Below, in pieces: positions 34,233-42,237 of a stretch of 44,468 nucleotides of DNA; the first letter of the stretch is position 1, and the number at the start of each line of letters is the position of its first letter. Both the position numbers and the translations under genes were made by a program. Origin of the DNA: a virus; IMG/VR virus record IMGVR_UViG_3300027821_000005, positions 1 through 44,468 of that record, one strand, 5' to 3'. The notes under the pieces were generated by a model. That model did no database searches. It was not told the DNA's origin and saw only the letters and a program-made list of their open reading frames with translations.

Positions 34233-35127
34233 CTGGATCCATTGGCCGATACTCGGGGCTTTTGCTGATGTCACTTCGCGGAACCTTCTTATCAAACTCG
34301 TGATGAAGAATGCTATTGATTCCCCAGTCATTCAGTTCTGAAGTACACAGATCCTTGAACTGGCATGACTGACAGACCATGCGATTAGCAACTCGCAGAG
34401 CCTTATCGCTCCACTCTTCGATAGGCATCTCCTTAAATACCATGATTCTATCAGCAGCAGCAAAATGCTCCTTCATTGTTCTGGAAACTCTGGCCTTACT
34501 CGGCCGGAACGGAGTTCTCTTGAACAACTTAGTACGATCTTCTCTGTTCTCCTTAGTAGAACGAGTACGAATCTCGTTGTACTGGAGCCGGACAACAGGA
34601 ACATCTACTGACCTGAGTGCAGCTAGATACTTAACCAACTGCGGAGACAGGTCGATAACCTCGGGATTGTAGAAGTCATAGGTGAACTTGTGATCTGTCG
34701 CCACAATACCTACGTTCTTCTCTCGGGCTAGCAAGTCAATGACTACTGTCATAGTGTTGCCGTTGCCGGTAGGAACTTTGATCTTGTATTCTGTCTCCAG
34801 AATCTCTAGCTCCTTGTCAACTTCTTCCCAATACTCGAAGTAATCAATGAGCAGCATCTGAACTTCAGCCATGAGAACATCTTTGTTGTAGACTTCGTAC
34901 TTGCTACTCTCTTTCACACACTGCTTCAGTCCCCAAGCGATAGCATCATCGAAACTAGCACCGTTCTTCAGCGCCTCATAGTATCCTTGTAGACCAGCAT
35001 GCCCACATTGTCCCCGATACAGGGCTTCACTAGTAATTTTCGAGTCTACTCCCAAGCCGTATGAATAATAATGTTTTCTTTCACACGTCAAGAAAGTCTC
35101 TACTTCACTGTGACTGCTTTTTGCCAT
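34204..35127 (-). CDS. Cas4/RecB-family exonuclease with Fe-S cysteines
   Basis: A 307-residue PD-(D/E)XK nuclease. SHSEVETFLTCERKHYYSYG at the N-terminus supplies the first cysteine, VVIDLLAREKNVGIVATDHK carries the catalytic Asp and D-x-K, and the C-terminal CQSCQFKDLC supplies the other cysteines of a 4Fe-4S cluster. Cas4-like enzymes resect DNA ends, giving substrate to the adjacent Sak4-like and ssDNA-binding proteins. Overlaps at both ends indicate one operon. Confidence 0.82.
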   Translation of the reverse strand: MAKSSHSEVETFLTCERKHYYSYGLGVDSKITSEALYRGQCGHAGLQGYYEALKNGASFDDAIAWGLKQCVKESSKYEVYNKDVLMAEVQMLLIDYFEYWEEVDKELEILETEYKIKVPTGNGNTMTVVIDLLAREKNVGIVATDHKFTYDFYNPEVIDLSPQLVKYLAALRSVDVPVVRLQYNEIRTRSTKENREDRTKLFKRTPFRPSKARVSRTMKEHFAAADRIMVFKEMPIEEWSDKALRVANRMVCQSCQFKDLCTSELNDWGINSILHHEFDKKVPRSDISKSPEYRPMDPDAGGESTGS

Positions 35128-35407
35128 CTTTCTTCTGCTCCTTAGTTAGTTCACTTACAGGCCACCGAGCATAGACATCACGCACATTATGATTATCAGT
35201 TTCATATCCTTTTTTGCTCGTACGGGATGAGACTTCGCAACCCTGATCCCTATATTTAGTGGCCCAGTAGTAGCTGGAATCCTCTTCTACCAAGTACCAA
35301 ATTCCTGGATACCTCTGGAGAATCTGGATACTTTCCATCATCTCAGCATCCGGGCGAACATTACGCTGCGCCCTAGGAAGTTCCGGTCCAATTCTCTTGA
35401 TTACCAT
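35105..35407 (-). CDS. Conserved small phage protein of unknown function
   Basis: A 100-residue protein from ATG 35407, which has AAGGA at the correct distance and lies about 18 bases behind the start predicted for the promoter at 35432-35460. PGIWYLVEEDSSYYWATKYRD is its most distinctive part, and the C-terminus is Lys/Gln-rich. It is the first gene of the replication and recombination operon. Function unknown. Confidence 0.65.
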   Translation of the reverse strand: MVIKRIGPELPRAQRNVRPDAEMMESIQILQRYPGIWYLVEEDSSYYWATKYRDQGCEVSSRTSKKGYETDNHNVRDVYARWPVSELTKEQKKDGKKQSQ

Positions 35408-35431
35408 TACTGTTCCTTTTCTTGTTATTCC

Positions 35432-35460
35432 AGTATAGCACACTTAACACCGTTTGTCAA
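35432..35460 (-). promoter_or_regulatory. Promoter of the replication module
   Basis: Minus-strand TTGACA (35455-35460), a 17-base spacer and TATACT (35432-35437): a near-consensus promoter. Transcription should begin near 35425 and run leftward through the nuclease, recombination, primase, helicase and polymerase genes. It overlaps the 3' end of the HNH gene. Confidence 0.8.
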
Positions 35461-36233
35461 GTGCTAGTAATTAGTTCGTTCTCTAGTCCTTCCATTGCAA
35501 AAGTTATCAGTACGTCCCTCCACCCTTCCGCTTCATCGTGCCGCGAATGTCTCGATGCTGAGCGAATCTTCTTCCATAAGAAGTTGTAATAAATCACCGC
35601 CTCGGAAGTTGCAAGGGTAGTCGAATTATGCGGTACAAGCTGATAATCGGAAACAGGAAGCCATGATTCTCCGTTTGCAGGTCGATCACTACCGTAATAT
35701 GAATCATTACAAATATGGAACCTCTCGTGGCAAGTGGCACATAGTTTATGCAAGTTTTCGAGTCGGTTATCGAGGACACTTTTGTTGGGTCCGTGGTGGA
35801 CTGACTGAGCGACACTGTTATTACAGCCAATAATAGGTATGACTGATCCACCCGCATATCTTAATCCACTCCATTCACAGATGTCACCATCATTAATAGG
35901 CTTAACTTCGCTGGCTCGTGCTCTACCTGTCGCCAAAACATTAATCATGTCTTCAGGATTCTTATAAGGTGCGCCTCGCTTTTTCCACTTACCCTGAAGA
36001 TCATTAGGCTTAGGTGCGTCCGGTTTATCAGAAGTTGTTGGGGAGACAGTAGCTGATTCTCTTATAGTTACTGTAGGTCTGGGCGGGTCGGCAAGTTTCA
36101 GCGCATTAGTCATTGGATTCTCTGGGCCAGAAGTTATAGTAGACTTCTGAGAGCAACAACATACCCCGCCGTGAATTTCCAGCGGGGCTGAGCAGAACAG
36201 GTGCATTTCGCCTAGACAGTAGGTACAGGTCAT
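35457..36233 (-). CDS. HNH endonuclease-like protein with Cys-rich N-terminus
   Basis: A 258-residue protein. Residues ~115-170 form an HNH-type region: CEWSGLRYAGGSVIPIIGC, VHHGPNKSVLDNRLENLHKL and CATCHERFH, with zinc-binding cysteines flanking the His and Asn. The N-terminus (CTYCLGEMHLFC and a CCC triplet) could bind a second metal. Residues ~45-95 are a Pro/Thr linker. AGGAG precedes the ATG. It may be a free-standing homing-type or DNA-processing nuclease. Confidence 0.7.
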   Translation of the reverse strand: MTCTYCLGEMHLFCSAPLEIHGGVCCCSQKSTITSGPENPMTNALKLADPPRPTVTIRESATVSPTTSDKPDAPKPNDLQGKWKKRGAPYKNPEDMINVLATGRARASEVKPINDGDICEWSGLRYAGGSVIPIIGCNNSVAQSVHHGPNKSVLDNRLENLHKLCATCHERFHICNDSYYGSDRPANGESWLPVSDYQLVPHNSTTLATSEAVIYYNFLWKKIRSASRHSRHDEAEGWRDVLITFAMEGLENELITST

Positions 36234-36586
36234 AGGACTCCTGTTATCTTTCTGTGATCAGGACTAGCCCGGCCGAGCTAGCCAGCTAGGAAAGCAATCC
36301 CCTAGATCCTCTAGCTGGCTAGCCCACCATTAGCCCATCCCGCGAGCATAGCTGCTGCTCAAGCAGGGTATGGAAGTCCTGATAGAACTATGCTAGCACG
36401 CTAGATGGACCAATACAAGTAATTACTGGGGATCGGACCCAAGAGATTATCTCAGGCCCGATCCCGTCCGAAACGCCCTCAGCGGGCCTCTGAGCCGTCC
36501 AGGGAGGGGGTCAGACTGAGCGACCCGCGAGAGGCGTTCGGTGCTCCACGGCCCATACAGGCCGGTCTGTGTCGATCAGTGCTCGA
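36234..36586. other. Structured, GC-rich noncoding region
   Basis: No gene is visible in 353 bases. Three strong inverted repeats are present. GCTAGCCAGCTAG (36277-36289) pairs perfectly with 36311-36323. GGGATCGG (36429-36436) pairs with CCGATCCC (36458-36465), with a nested GAGA/TCTC hairpin inside. An imperfect AACGCC-GCGGG pairing joins about 36469-36486 to about 36524-36542. No T-run follows any of them, so simple terminators are unlikely. A noncoding RNA, origin or protein-binding region are options. Confidence 0.5.
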
Positions 36587-37081
36587 TCAGGGGAGCGGCG
36601 GCAGGTCGTCCCGGTCCCGGTTCTGGGGCTCGGGCTGGTCCGGCTGGTCGTCGTAGACGGTCCGGGTCCCCTCGCCTTCCTTGTCACGAACCGGAATAAT
36701 GTCGCCCTCTACGGCATCTTCTGGATCGTAATCACGCTCTTCGGGAGATGTACTTACTGCCGAAGATTGTGTCCGGGAAACTCCCACTGCCTGTTCCTGA
36801 TTAAGCAACTGATTACGCAACTGCATTAGCTGCTTATCATCCGAAAGCTTTTCACCATCGTAGTTGCTCGGAGGAATAACACCGATCGGCGCAAGCCCAT
36901 TTGCAGTCTTGCTAGCTTCCGGCGCCACGTAATCAGGATCATGGTAATCACTACCAAGATGGTCTGTAACATGAGCCGGATCGGCACGATACTGCGTACC
37001 CCAATCAGCTACCGGAATGGCGACAGGATCATCATCATCAACTACTTTGGTATCAACGTCATCATCAACAGGAGCGGTCAT
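36587..37081 (-). CDS. Acidic, disordered hypothetical protein
   Basis: A 164-residue protein, not recognised. The N-terminus is an Asp/Val run (DDDVDTKVVDDDDPV), the centre has a Gln/Asn-rich helix (LMQLRNQLLNQEQ), and the C-terminus is Asp/Pro/Arg-rich ending DRDDLPPLP. The 3' third of the gene is visibly richer in G+C, continuous with the structured region downstream. GAAAGG precedes the ATG. Confidence 0.6.
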   Translation of the reverse strand: MTAPVDDDVDTKVVDDDDPVAIPVADWGTQYRADPAHVTDHLGSDYHDPDYVAPEASKTANGLAPIGVIPPSNYDGEKLSDDKQLMQLRNQLLNQEQAVGVSRTQSSAVSTSPEERDYDPEDAVEGDIIPVRDKEGEGTRTVYDDQPDQPEPQNRDRDDLPPLP

Positions 37082-37094
37082 TTCACACCTTTCG

Positions 37095-37637
37095 TTATGA
37101 GACGATTGCCCGGTCGTCAGCCTCCATCATAGCAGCTAGTTCTGCATCCACAACAATGAAATCATCTAGTTCATCCGTGTAGGTGAGAACAATATCGCCT
37201 GTTCTCCATGATGTTTCATCGTAGCATCCCATGTCCTGACCAGGATGCTCGATCATGAACTTGATCATGTTACGAAGATCATTGAGAGTATTCTTGTAGC
37301 TGAACAAGACGTGAGAGTTAATGTTACTGAGGCCGAGAAGATTCTGAGCCACATAGGAAATAGGCTGACTTTCACTTTCACCGTTGACCGTAACTCGATT
37401 GGCAACTAGCCTGCGACGGCCATCAATCACATCATTGGTCATCTCCCACTGGAAGCGTGGCTCCCAGTGGAAGTCATTGTCAGTAGCCTTTTCAGCGATG
37501 ACAACAGCCCAGCCCGCGAAACAATGACTTGTTTCGCAAGCAGGACGCTTGCTGGCCCACCACTTCTGATCCCAAGTCTCGGGATGCAATTCGATGTGGC
37601 CGAGGACATCTTGTGCTAGTTCTACGTTGAACGTCAT
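37095..37637 (-). CDS. Conserved actinophage protein with Cys-x-His-Cys motif
   Basis: A 180-residue protein. LGHIELHPETWDQKWWAS, followed by ACETSHCFAGWAVVIA, matches a protein family common in actinophages whose role is unknown. The C-terminal half contains NTLNDLRNMIKFMIEHPG, and the protein ends acidic. It overlaps the upstream Zn-finger gene by ATGA. Confidence 0.65.
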   Translation of the reverse strand: MTFNVELAQDVLGHIELHPETWDQKWWASKRPACETSHCFAGWAVVIAEKATDNDFHWEPRFQWEMTNDVIDGRRRLVANRVTVNGESESQPISYVAQNLLGLSNINSHVLFSYKNTLNDLRNMIKFMIEHPGQDMGCYDETSWRTGDIVLTYTDELDDFIVVDAELAAMMEADDRAIVS

Positions 37638-38011
37638 GCTTTGTCTCCCTTAATCATGAATTCTTCTGGCATCTTGCCTCTGAGGAAATTGTCGATGACT
37701 GTGATCCTGATTGCCTCCCGGTCGATCTTGGTGAATGGTCCGTACTCTTTGAACAAGTAACCCTCTGGGTAAGTGTACGTTGTCCTGGTAACTTCTCCTG
37801 TCCTGGTGACGAGTCTATTCTTGCGAGTATTGCACATTGCGCATCGCAGAGTTTCGTGGAACAGCTGTCGCCTCTTTTCTACTCTCACTGAGTATCCTAC
37901 CCATTGATGACCGAAGTCTCGACACTGTAGGAAATTATCATTGAGAGTCTTGATGATATCCTGCACGGTAGGGGGAGTTACTACTTTCAGTACTGCTTTA
38001 CGTGCCATCAT
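37634..38011 (-). CDS. Small Zn-finger-like protein
   Basis: A 125-residue protein. CRDFGHQWVGYSVRVEKRR, then LRCAMCNTRKNRLV, gives a Cys-x-His...Cys-x2-Cys arrangement likely to bind zinc. ATG 38011 is chosen because it overlaps the preceding stop as ATGATG; an in-frame ATG at 38023 is an alternative. Function unknown. Confidence 0.6.
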   Translation of the reverse strand: MMARKAVLKVVTPPTVQDIIKTLNDNFLQCRDFGHQWVGYSVRVEKRRQLFHETLRCAMCNTRKNRLVTRTGEVTRTTYTYPEGYLFKEYGPFTKIDREAIRITVIDNFLRGKMPEEFMIKGDKA

Positions 38012-38220
38012 GTTTGTGACCATTCCTCAAAATCGTCGGGTGTTTGACGATGACTACTTACTAAGTGATCATGCATTTTCGTGAAAAGGAACTTAGCCGT
38101 AACAATACTAGTCCAGTCTCCCCATTCCTTACCGCAGCCATGACAGTATAAGTAGTAACTTCCATGTGGCCTGTGGAGTACATCTATGTGCTGGAAAGGA
38201 TTATAGCTAAAGCTCATCAT
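38008..38220 (-). CDS. Small Cys-pair protein
   Basis: A 70-residue protein. HGSYYLYCHGCGKEWGDW near the N-terminus places a cysteine pair after a YYL motif, as in the 41333 and 41742 products, and a His/Ser-rich HDHLVSSHRQTP follows. It is probably a one-finger metal-binding protein. Gene ends overlap on both sides. Function unknown. Confidence 0.6.
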   Translation of the reverse strand: MMSFSYNPFQHIDVLHRPHGSYYLYCHGCGKEWGDWTSIVTAKFLFTKMHDHLVSSHRQTPDDFEEWSQT

Positions 38221-38423
38221 TGATCCTCTGGGTAGGGATTACTGACAACATCTGCAACATCACTGAGAGAATTCCGAGCATTACGGAATGCTACTACTGC
38301 CTTTTCCTTTTCTCGGTAGTATGCCGCTAGTTTTCCATAGACAAACACAGGATTAGGACTCATATCGACTTGCCTGTCGATCATCCCAAGAAGTGTCATA
38401 AAATTCAGCTGTGGCTTAGTCAT
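38217..38423 (-). CDS. Small helical hypothetical protein
   Basis: A 68-residue mostly helical protein (YGKLAAYYREKEKAVVAFRN) ending NPYPEDQ. Not recognised. The ribosome-binding site is weak (GTGGA). It overlaps the next gene by ATGA within the small-gene operon. Confidence 0.55.
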   Translation of the reverse strand: MTKPQLNFMTLLGMIDRQVDMSPNPVFVYGKLAAYYREKEKAVVAFRNARNSLSDVADVVSNPYPEDQ

Positions 38424-38440
38424 GTGCGTCCACTCAACTT

Positions 38441-38677
38441 TCAGTTTTGTAGTTTGTATTCAGGATCATAGGGCCAATTACCAAATCTTAGTCCATCAAG
38501 CATTGCACCCAGTAGTGCCAAGAGAACTCGCTTATTTTGATCGTCATCTCCAGCCCAATCTTTTTCAGCCTCATTCACTATCTTACCGAATGCTGCCTGC
38601 TCCTTTCCTGTAGGCGACAGGCGCATCGCTGCACTGAGAAGAAATGTCTTCACTACTTCGTAATCAGCGTCATCCAT
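38441..38677 (-). CDS. Small acidic hypothetical protein
   Basis: A 78-residue protein rich in Asp, Ala and Leu (VVKTFLLSAAMRLSPTGKEQ, then RVLLALLGAMLDGLRFGNWP), likely an all-alpha fold. Its ATG overlaps the stop of the preceding 53-residue gene (TAATG). Function unknown. Confidence 0.58.
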   Translation of the reverse strand: MDDADYEVVKTFLLSAAMRLSPTGKEQAAFGKIVNEAEKDWAGDDDQNKRVLLALLGAMLDGLRFGNWPYDPEYKLQN

Positions 38678-38838
38678 TAGTTCTCTTCCTCATAGTCGAT
38701 GTCTGCCTCGTCCCAGTTGGGAGCGAAGCCTCCGTTAGCTAGCCACTGTACTAGATCGAACATCACAAGGCAAGCCTCTTTGTAATGTCCATTCTCTGCC
38801 TCTCTCCAGAAATCCTTAAGAGCTTTGTTAGGATCCAT
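38677..38838 (-). CDS. 53-residue acidic hypothetical protein
   Basis: Encodes 53 residues beginning MDPNKALKDFWREAENGHYK, with VMFDLVQWLANGGFAPNW in the middle and an acidic end (DIDYEEEN). It overlaps the upstream stop as ATGA and the downstream start as TAATG, fitting exactly into the operon. The pattern resembles small actinophage accessory proteins. Function unknown. Confidence 0.6.
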   Translation of the reverse strand: MDPNKALKDFWREAENGHYKEACLVMFDLVQWLANGGFAPNWDEADIDYEEEN

Positions 38839-39038
38839 CAGTTTTCCTCTATCTTTTCCTTAGAGATATGATCTGCCAAGAAGTTCCATGACTTGATCGA
38901 CATGGAGTACAGTTTGTTGAGCCTATCCCCTGCGATATGGAAATAGACTACATTGTCTATAGTGGATACATTGAACTCTACTAATTCTATCACCTTCCCT
39001 GATGCATCATAACGATTACCGTTCACTGCTCTACTCAT
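38838..39038 (-). CDS. 66-residue hypothetical protein
   Basis: From ATG 39038, which overlaps the SNF2 gene's stop. The sequence RYDASGKVIELVEFNVSTID, then VVYFHIAGDRLNKLYSMSIK, suggests a small beta-sheet protein. Upstream in-frame ATGs lie within the SNF2 gene and are less likely. Function unknown. Confidence 0.55.
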   Translation of the reverse strand: MSRAVNGNRYDASGKVIELVEFNVSTIDNVVYFHIAGDRLNKLYSMSIKSWNFLADHISKEKIEEN

Positions 39039-41088
39039 CACCATTGTCATCATCTTCCTTATCGGTGTCGGGGTTATCGAAGACTGGCGGTTGCAAGTCT
39101 CCAGTAGGCGCATCGAAAGCATGCTTCAGCATTTCGTACAGGTCGCCTTGATCAACATTCGCAGCATCGAATGAGTTCAAGATGTTTCGCTTCTGCTCGA
39201 TGAGTCCAGCCATCCAGTCATCCATACTATTCTCAACTCGCATGATATGAACCTGCGTCTTATTCTTTTGCCCAATACGATGGATCCGGTCGTAAGCTTG
39301 ATTGTTAATACCAGGGTTCCAAGCCTCATCAAGAATAACAATAGCGGTGGCTTCCGTAAGGTTAATTCCAACGCCGCCCACCTGGAAGTTAGCAATACAG
39401 TTCTTCCACTTGGGCTCTTCTCCATATACAGGGTCAAAGTTTCTCCTGATCAGTTCACGTTGTTCTTGTGACGTGCCACCATAGAAACTACAAGCTGTCT
39501 CCCCGAGCCGGCGCTGCATCTCTTCAATAACCTTCGAGAACAATGAGAAGATAATAACCCTGTGACCATTGGCATTAAGCTCAGCAATAAGCTCTTCTGC
39601 CTTGTCCAGCTTGATACTCTCCCGGTAGTCATCACCAAAGTTAACAATCTCAGTGACCTGATTACCTTTCTCATCCAGCATGGGGTAACCATCCCACCCG
39701 ATGACCGGCTCACGCAACTTAATTCCGCCAGGCCACACTGTCGCCTGACGCTGCCGCGTGATGAGTTCCAGGATCTGCATCGGCTTGCTTGCCTTGCCGT
39801 TGCTCATCATTAGTTGCGCACGCTTACGAAGCTGCTCTAGTACCTCAGCCTGTAGCGGGTACAGTTCAGCATCAAATTCTATCGAGTGAACAATAATTTC
39901 CTGTGGCGGTAGCTCGATACCAGTGTCTTTCAATTCACGCCTGATATAGAAGCTCTTAATCTTGTTAGCTAGCCTGCTGTCGCCGCCTGGCTTCCAGACA
40001 ATCTTACCTGAGTAGACATTCCTATCACAGAAGTCACGAATAAAGGCAGCCTGTGAGGGGAACAATTCCCTGTTAATCAAGTTGAGCAGCGTGAAGATTT
40101 CTAGCGGGTTATTCAGGATCGGCGTGCCAGTCATCACGAGCATGTTCTTTACTGAGGCGACAGGCTGATTCTGACCTGTGATGTCGAGCTCATTCATGAT
40201 GTGATTATTAGAGCAGATGCGCATGCCATCTAGCATGTAGCTAGTGCAGTTCTCTACCGGACAATTGTTCTTAGCATAGACCAATTCACGCAAGCCACGG
40301 AACGTGACACTATCTGCTGTCTTGGTCTCATGTGCTTCATCAATAATCACCATGTCGAACTGCATCGCAATCAGGTCTTGAATGATCCGGTTGTTACGAG
40401 CCCACGATTCATAGTTGATAATGAAAGTATACTCATCTTCATTAGCAAACATCTCCAGCCATACTTTCTGCTCAGAGTATGGCATCTTACCAATAATAAC
40501 CGCGGCCCGATGTGGTGCAAACTCATTCATCTCTCGTTCCCAGCCACGCTGCACATCACCAGGACATACGATCAGGATCTTTTTCGCTTCCAGCATGTCC
40601 ATGTCAGCAATACCAAGTCGAGTCTTACCCAAGCCCATGCCGTCAGCGCACAGCGCGCGTCCAGCGTTGGCACAGAAGTGCGCTCCATCGAGTTGGTGCT
40701 TGTAAAGAGTCTTGCGCCAAGGCTTGTCCTGCGTAATGCTATCGAAGTATTCTATGCGAGCAAGTAGTTGCGCCAGCTTCTGCTCATTCTCAATAGCAAG
40801 ATCAAGCTGCCGCTGAGCATCATCACGTTCATAGCCGATGATTCTGATCTGGCGGCGTATATCAAACTTGGTCTGCTTATAGGCTTCACGTTGCTGCTTG
40901 AGCATCTCAGCCTGTCGCCTAAGCTCAGTCATCTGTCGCTCAATATCAAACAGCGCTGATTCTATCTGTGATTCTTCTTCGCCTGGCTTGAGCTTCTCAT
41001 TCAGGTCAGTAAGTTCTAGTTCGTATTGAGCCAGAACTTGTTCAGCTTTTCTTCGCTCATCTTCAGGAGATAGTTCCGGCTCGGTCAT
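39031..41088 (-). CDS. SNF2-family (superfamily 2) helicase with coiled-coil N-terminus
   Basis: A 685-residue protein. Residues ~1-110 are a Glu/Gln/Arg coiled coil. The helicase core follows: a Q-like LYKHQLDGAHF, motif I ADGMGLGKTRLGIAD, motif II VIIDEAHETK, motif III VMTGTPILNN, motif V VGGVGINLTEA, motif VI NQAYDRIHRIGQKNKTQVH. A Cys-rich insert (CPVENCTSYMLDGMRIC) lies between motifs II and III. SNF2-type phage proteins act in DNA translocation, replication or recombination. AGGAG precedes the ATG. It is the largest gene of the leftward small-gene operon. Confidence 0.9.
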   Translation of the reverse strand: MTEPELSPEDERRKAEQVLAQYELELTDLNEKLKPGEEESQIESALFDIERQMTELRRQAEMLKQQREAYKQTKFDIRRQIRIIGYERDDAQRQLDLAIENEQKLAQLLARIEYFDSITQDKPWRKTLYKHQLDGAHFCANAGRALCADGMGLGKTRLGIADMDMLEAKKILIVCPGDVQRGWEREMNEFAPHRAAVIIGKMPYSEQKVWLEMFANEDEYTFIINYESWARNNRIIQDLIAMQFDMVIIDEAHETKTADSVTFRGLRELVYAKNNCPVENCTSYMLDGMRICSNNHIMNELDITGQNQPVASVKNMLVMTGTPILNNPLEIFTLLNLINRELFPSQAAFIRDFCDRNVYSGKIVWKPGGDSRLANKIKSFYIRRELKDTGIELPPQEIIVHSIEFDAELYPLQAEVLEQLRKRAQLMMSNGKASKPMQILELITRQRQATVWPGGIKLREPVIGWDGYPMLDEKGNQVTEIVNFGDDYRESIKLDKAEELIAELNANGHRVIIFSLFSKVIEEMQRRLGETACSFYGGTSQEQRELIRRNFDPVYGEEPKWKNCIANFQVGGVGINLTEATAIVILDEAWNPGINNQAYDRIHRIGQKNKTQVHIMRVENSMDDWMAGLIEQKRNILNSFDAANVDQGDLYEMLKHAFDAPTGDLQPPVFDNPDTDKEDDDNGDE

Positions 41089-41091
41089 TTA

Positions 41092-41343
41092 TTAGTCTCC
41101 TAGTTCTACTGGGATGATATCATTATCAATGTGGTGGGATAGGACATGTTCTTCGATACTATCAATGATGGCATCTTTATCACCGCGCCACATAGCCGGT
41201 GTGACATAGCCTATTGAATTAGGTGCTGTCTCAGGCAAGCAAGCCCAGCAGTAGATGATTAGTTCTGGAGCTAGCACATTAGTACCTGGCATGTTAACTA
41301 TCTCAATGCAATCATACTCACCGAACACATACTTACCGTTCAT
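41092..41343 (-). CDS. Small hypothetical protein
   Basis: An 83-residue protein from ATG 41343, with GGAG at the right distance; ATG 41358 lacks one. YVFGEYDCIEIV, then APELIIYCWACLPETAP, includes a Cys-x2-Cys pair, followed by an acidic C-terminus. It overlaps the preceding gene by 11 bases. Function unknown. Confidence 0.55.
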   Translation of the reverse strand: MNGKYVFGEYDCIEIVNMPGTNVLAPELIIYCWACLPETAPNSIGYVTPAMWRGDKDAIIDSIEEHVLSHHIDNDIIPVELGD

Positions 41344-41788
41344 TATCCAGTACTCCATATCTATGAGAGTTGAACAGTTTCCGTAATCTAGTCACGCCAC
41401 GCAATGAGTAAGGCGGCATGTGCTTGTCTTTAATCTTAACAGGATCAGGCGTGTGCCATCCGCATGAGCAGCCTAAATAATACCAGCCTGGCATATCTAT
41501 CCCAGTGCGCACATAGACTAAAGTGTGCTGCTTGAGTTCTTTAGGCGACAGGTAGTGCTGTAATTGTTCTGTCAGCATGGCATAAGTAGCTTCACTGCGC
41601 ACATGAGCAGCAACTAGTAGCTTGCACTTAGCATGAGCATCTATCCTGTTGCCGAGCCGGTCTACGTCCCACTGTTTTTCCGATTCCCAGCCACAGTGAC
41701 ACTTAGCATGAAATTGGTGGCAGTAAGGCCGATCTAGATAATCAATGGGAAAACGCGCTCCATGTAGTTGTTCCGAAAGTTCTAGCAT
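41333..41788 (-). CDS. Double CxCGW-motif protein
   Basis: A 151-residue protein with two similar metal-binding-like motifs: CHQFHAKCHCGWESEKQW (about 23-40) and WYYLGCSCGWHTPDP (about 102-116). Both have Cys-x-Cys-Gly-Trp after aromatic or His residues. The middle is helical and His-rich. GGAGG precedes the ATG. It looks like a tandem version of the single-motif neighbour at 41742. Function unknown. Confidence 0.6.
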   Translation of the reverse strand: MLELSEQLHGARFPIDYLDRPYCHQFHAKCHCGWESEKQWDVDRLGNRIDAHAKCKLLVAAHVRSEATYAMLTEQLQHYLSPKELKQHTLVYVRTGIDMPGWYYLGCSCGWHTPDPVKIKDKHMPPYSLRGVTRLRKLFNSHRYGVLDNER

Positions 41789-41978
41789 GATCCTCCATTT
41801 CTTCTAGAGTCTGTTTCATGCTATGAATATCAGTGTAGGCATGTTTAGTTACGAATCCACAGTAGCACACAAGATGATAGGATCCTGGATAATCTTCAAC
41901 AGGAACAGTATAACTCAGTTCCACTCCTGAATTACCGTGTCTGTTGATAGGAATTTGTTGTAGTCTGTCTCTGTTCAT
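41742..41978 (-). CDS. Small CxCG-motif protein, first gene of its operon
   Basis: A 78-residue protein containing YHLVCYCGFVTKHAY, a single copy of the motif doubled in the next gene. AGGAG precedes the ATG. A promoter at 42022-42050 places it first in a leftward operon that includes the SNF2 helicase. Function unknown. Confidence 0.6.
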   Translation of the reverse strand: MNRDRLQQIPINRHGNSGVELSYTVPVEDYPGSYHLVCYCGFVTKHAYTDIHSMKQTLEEMEDHARTFGTTTWSAFSH

Positions 41979-42021
41979 TAATTGCTCCTAGAAAATAGCA
42001 TAGTAGTGGTAGTATGCATTA

Positions 42022-42050
42022 AGTGTAGCATAGTGCGGCCAGTCTGTCAA
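42022..42050 (-). promoter_or_regulatory. Leftward promoter of the SNF2 operon
   Basis: Minus-strand TTGACA (42045-42050), a 17-base spacer and TACACT (42022-42027). The predicted start near 42015 gives a leader of about 37 bases carrying AGGAG before the gene at 41978. Confidence 0.72.
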
Positions 42051-42081
42051 TCCCCCATTCGAGTGAACCTCTAGTACATGA

Positions 42082-42237
42082 TTATCCTAAAAGGTCCCTA
42101 AAATTTCCACTAGCATCATTAGCATCACTAGTATGATCTTCGGGAGGATCTTCAGGAGTGAGTAGTTCTAGTATCTTCTTGAGGATCTCAAGGTCTTTTT
42201 CATTATTACTGTCGAGTGAGATATTAATTCTTGCCAT
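42082..42237 (-). CDS. 51-residue protein sharing the helicase C-terminal tail
   Basis: Encodes 51 residues: MARINISLDSNN, a Lys/Leu-rich helix (DLEILKKILELLTPE), an acidic linker and the tail NDASGNFRDLLG. The last 11 residues match the end of the replicative helicase (DASGNFRELLG) with a single Asp/Glu difference. AGGAG lies before the ATG, and the start overlaps the preceding gene's stop. A peptide that binds the same partner as the helicase tail is a reasonable inference. Confidence 0.72.
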   Translation of the reverse strand: MARINISLDSNNEKDLEILKKILELLTPEDPPEDHTSDANDASGNFRDLLG

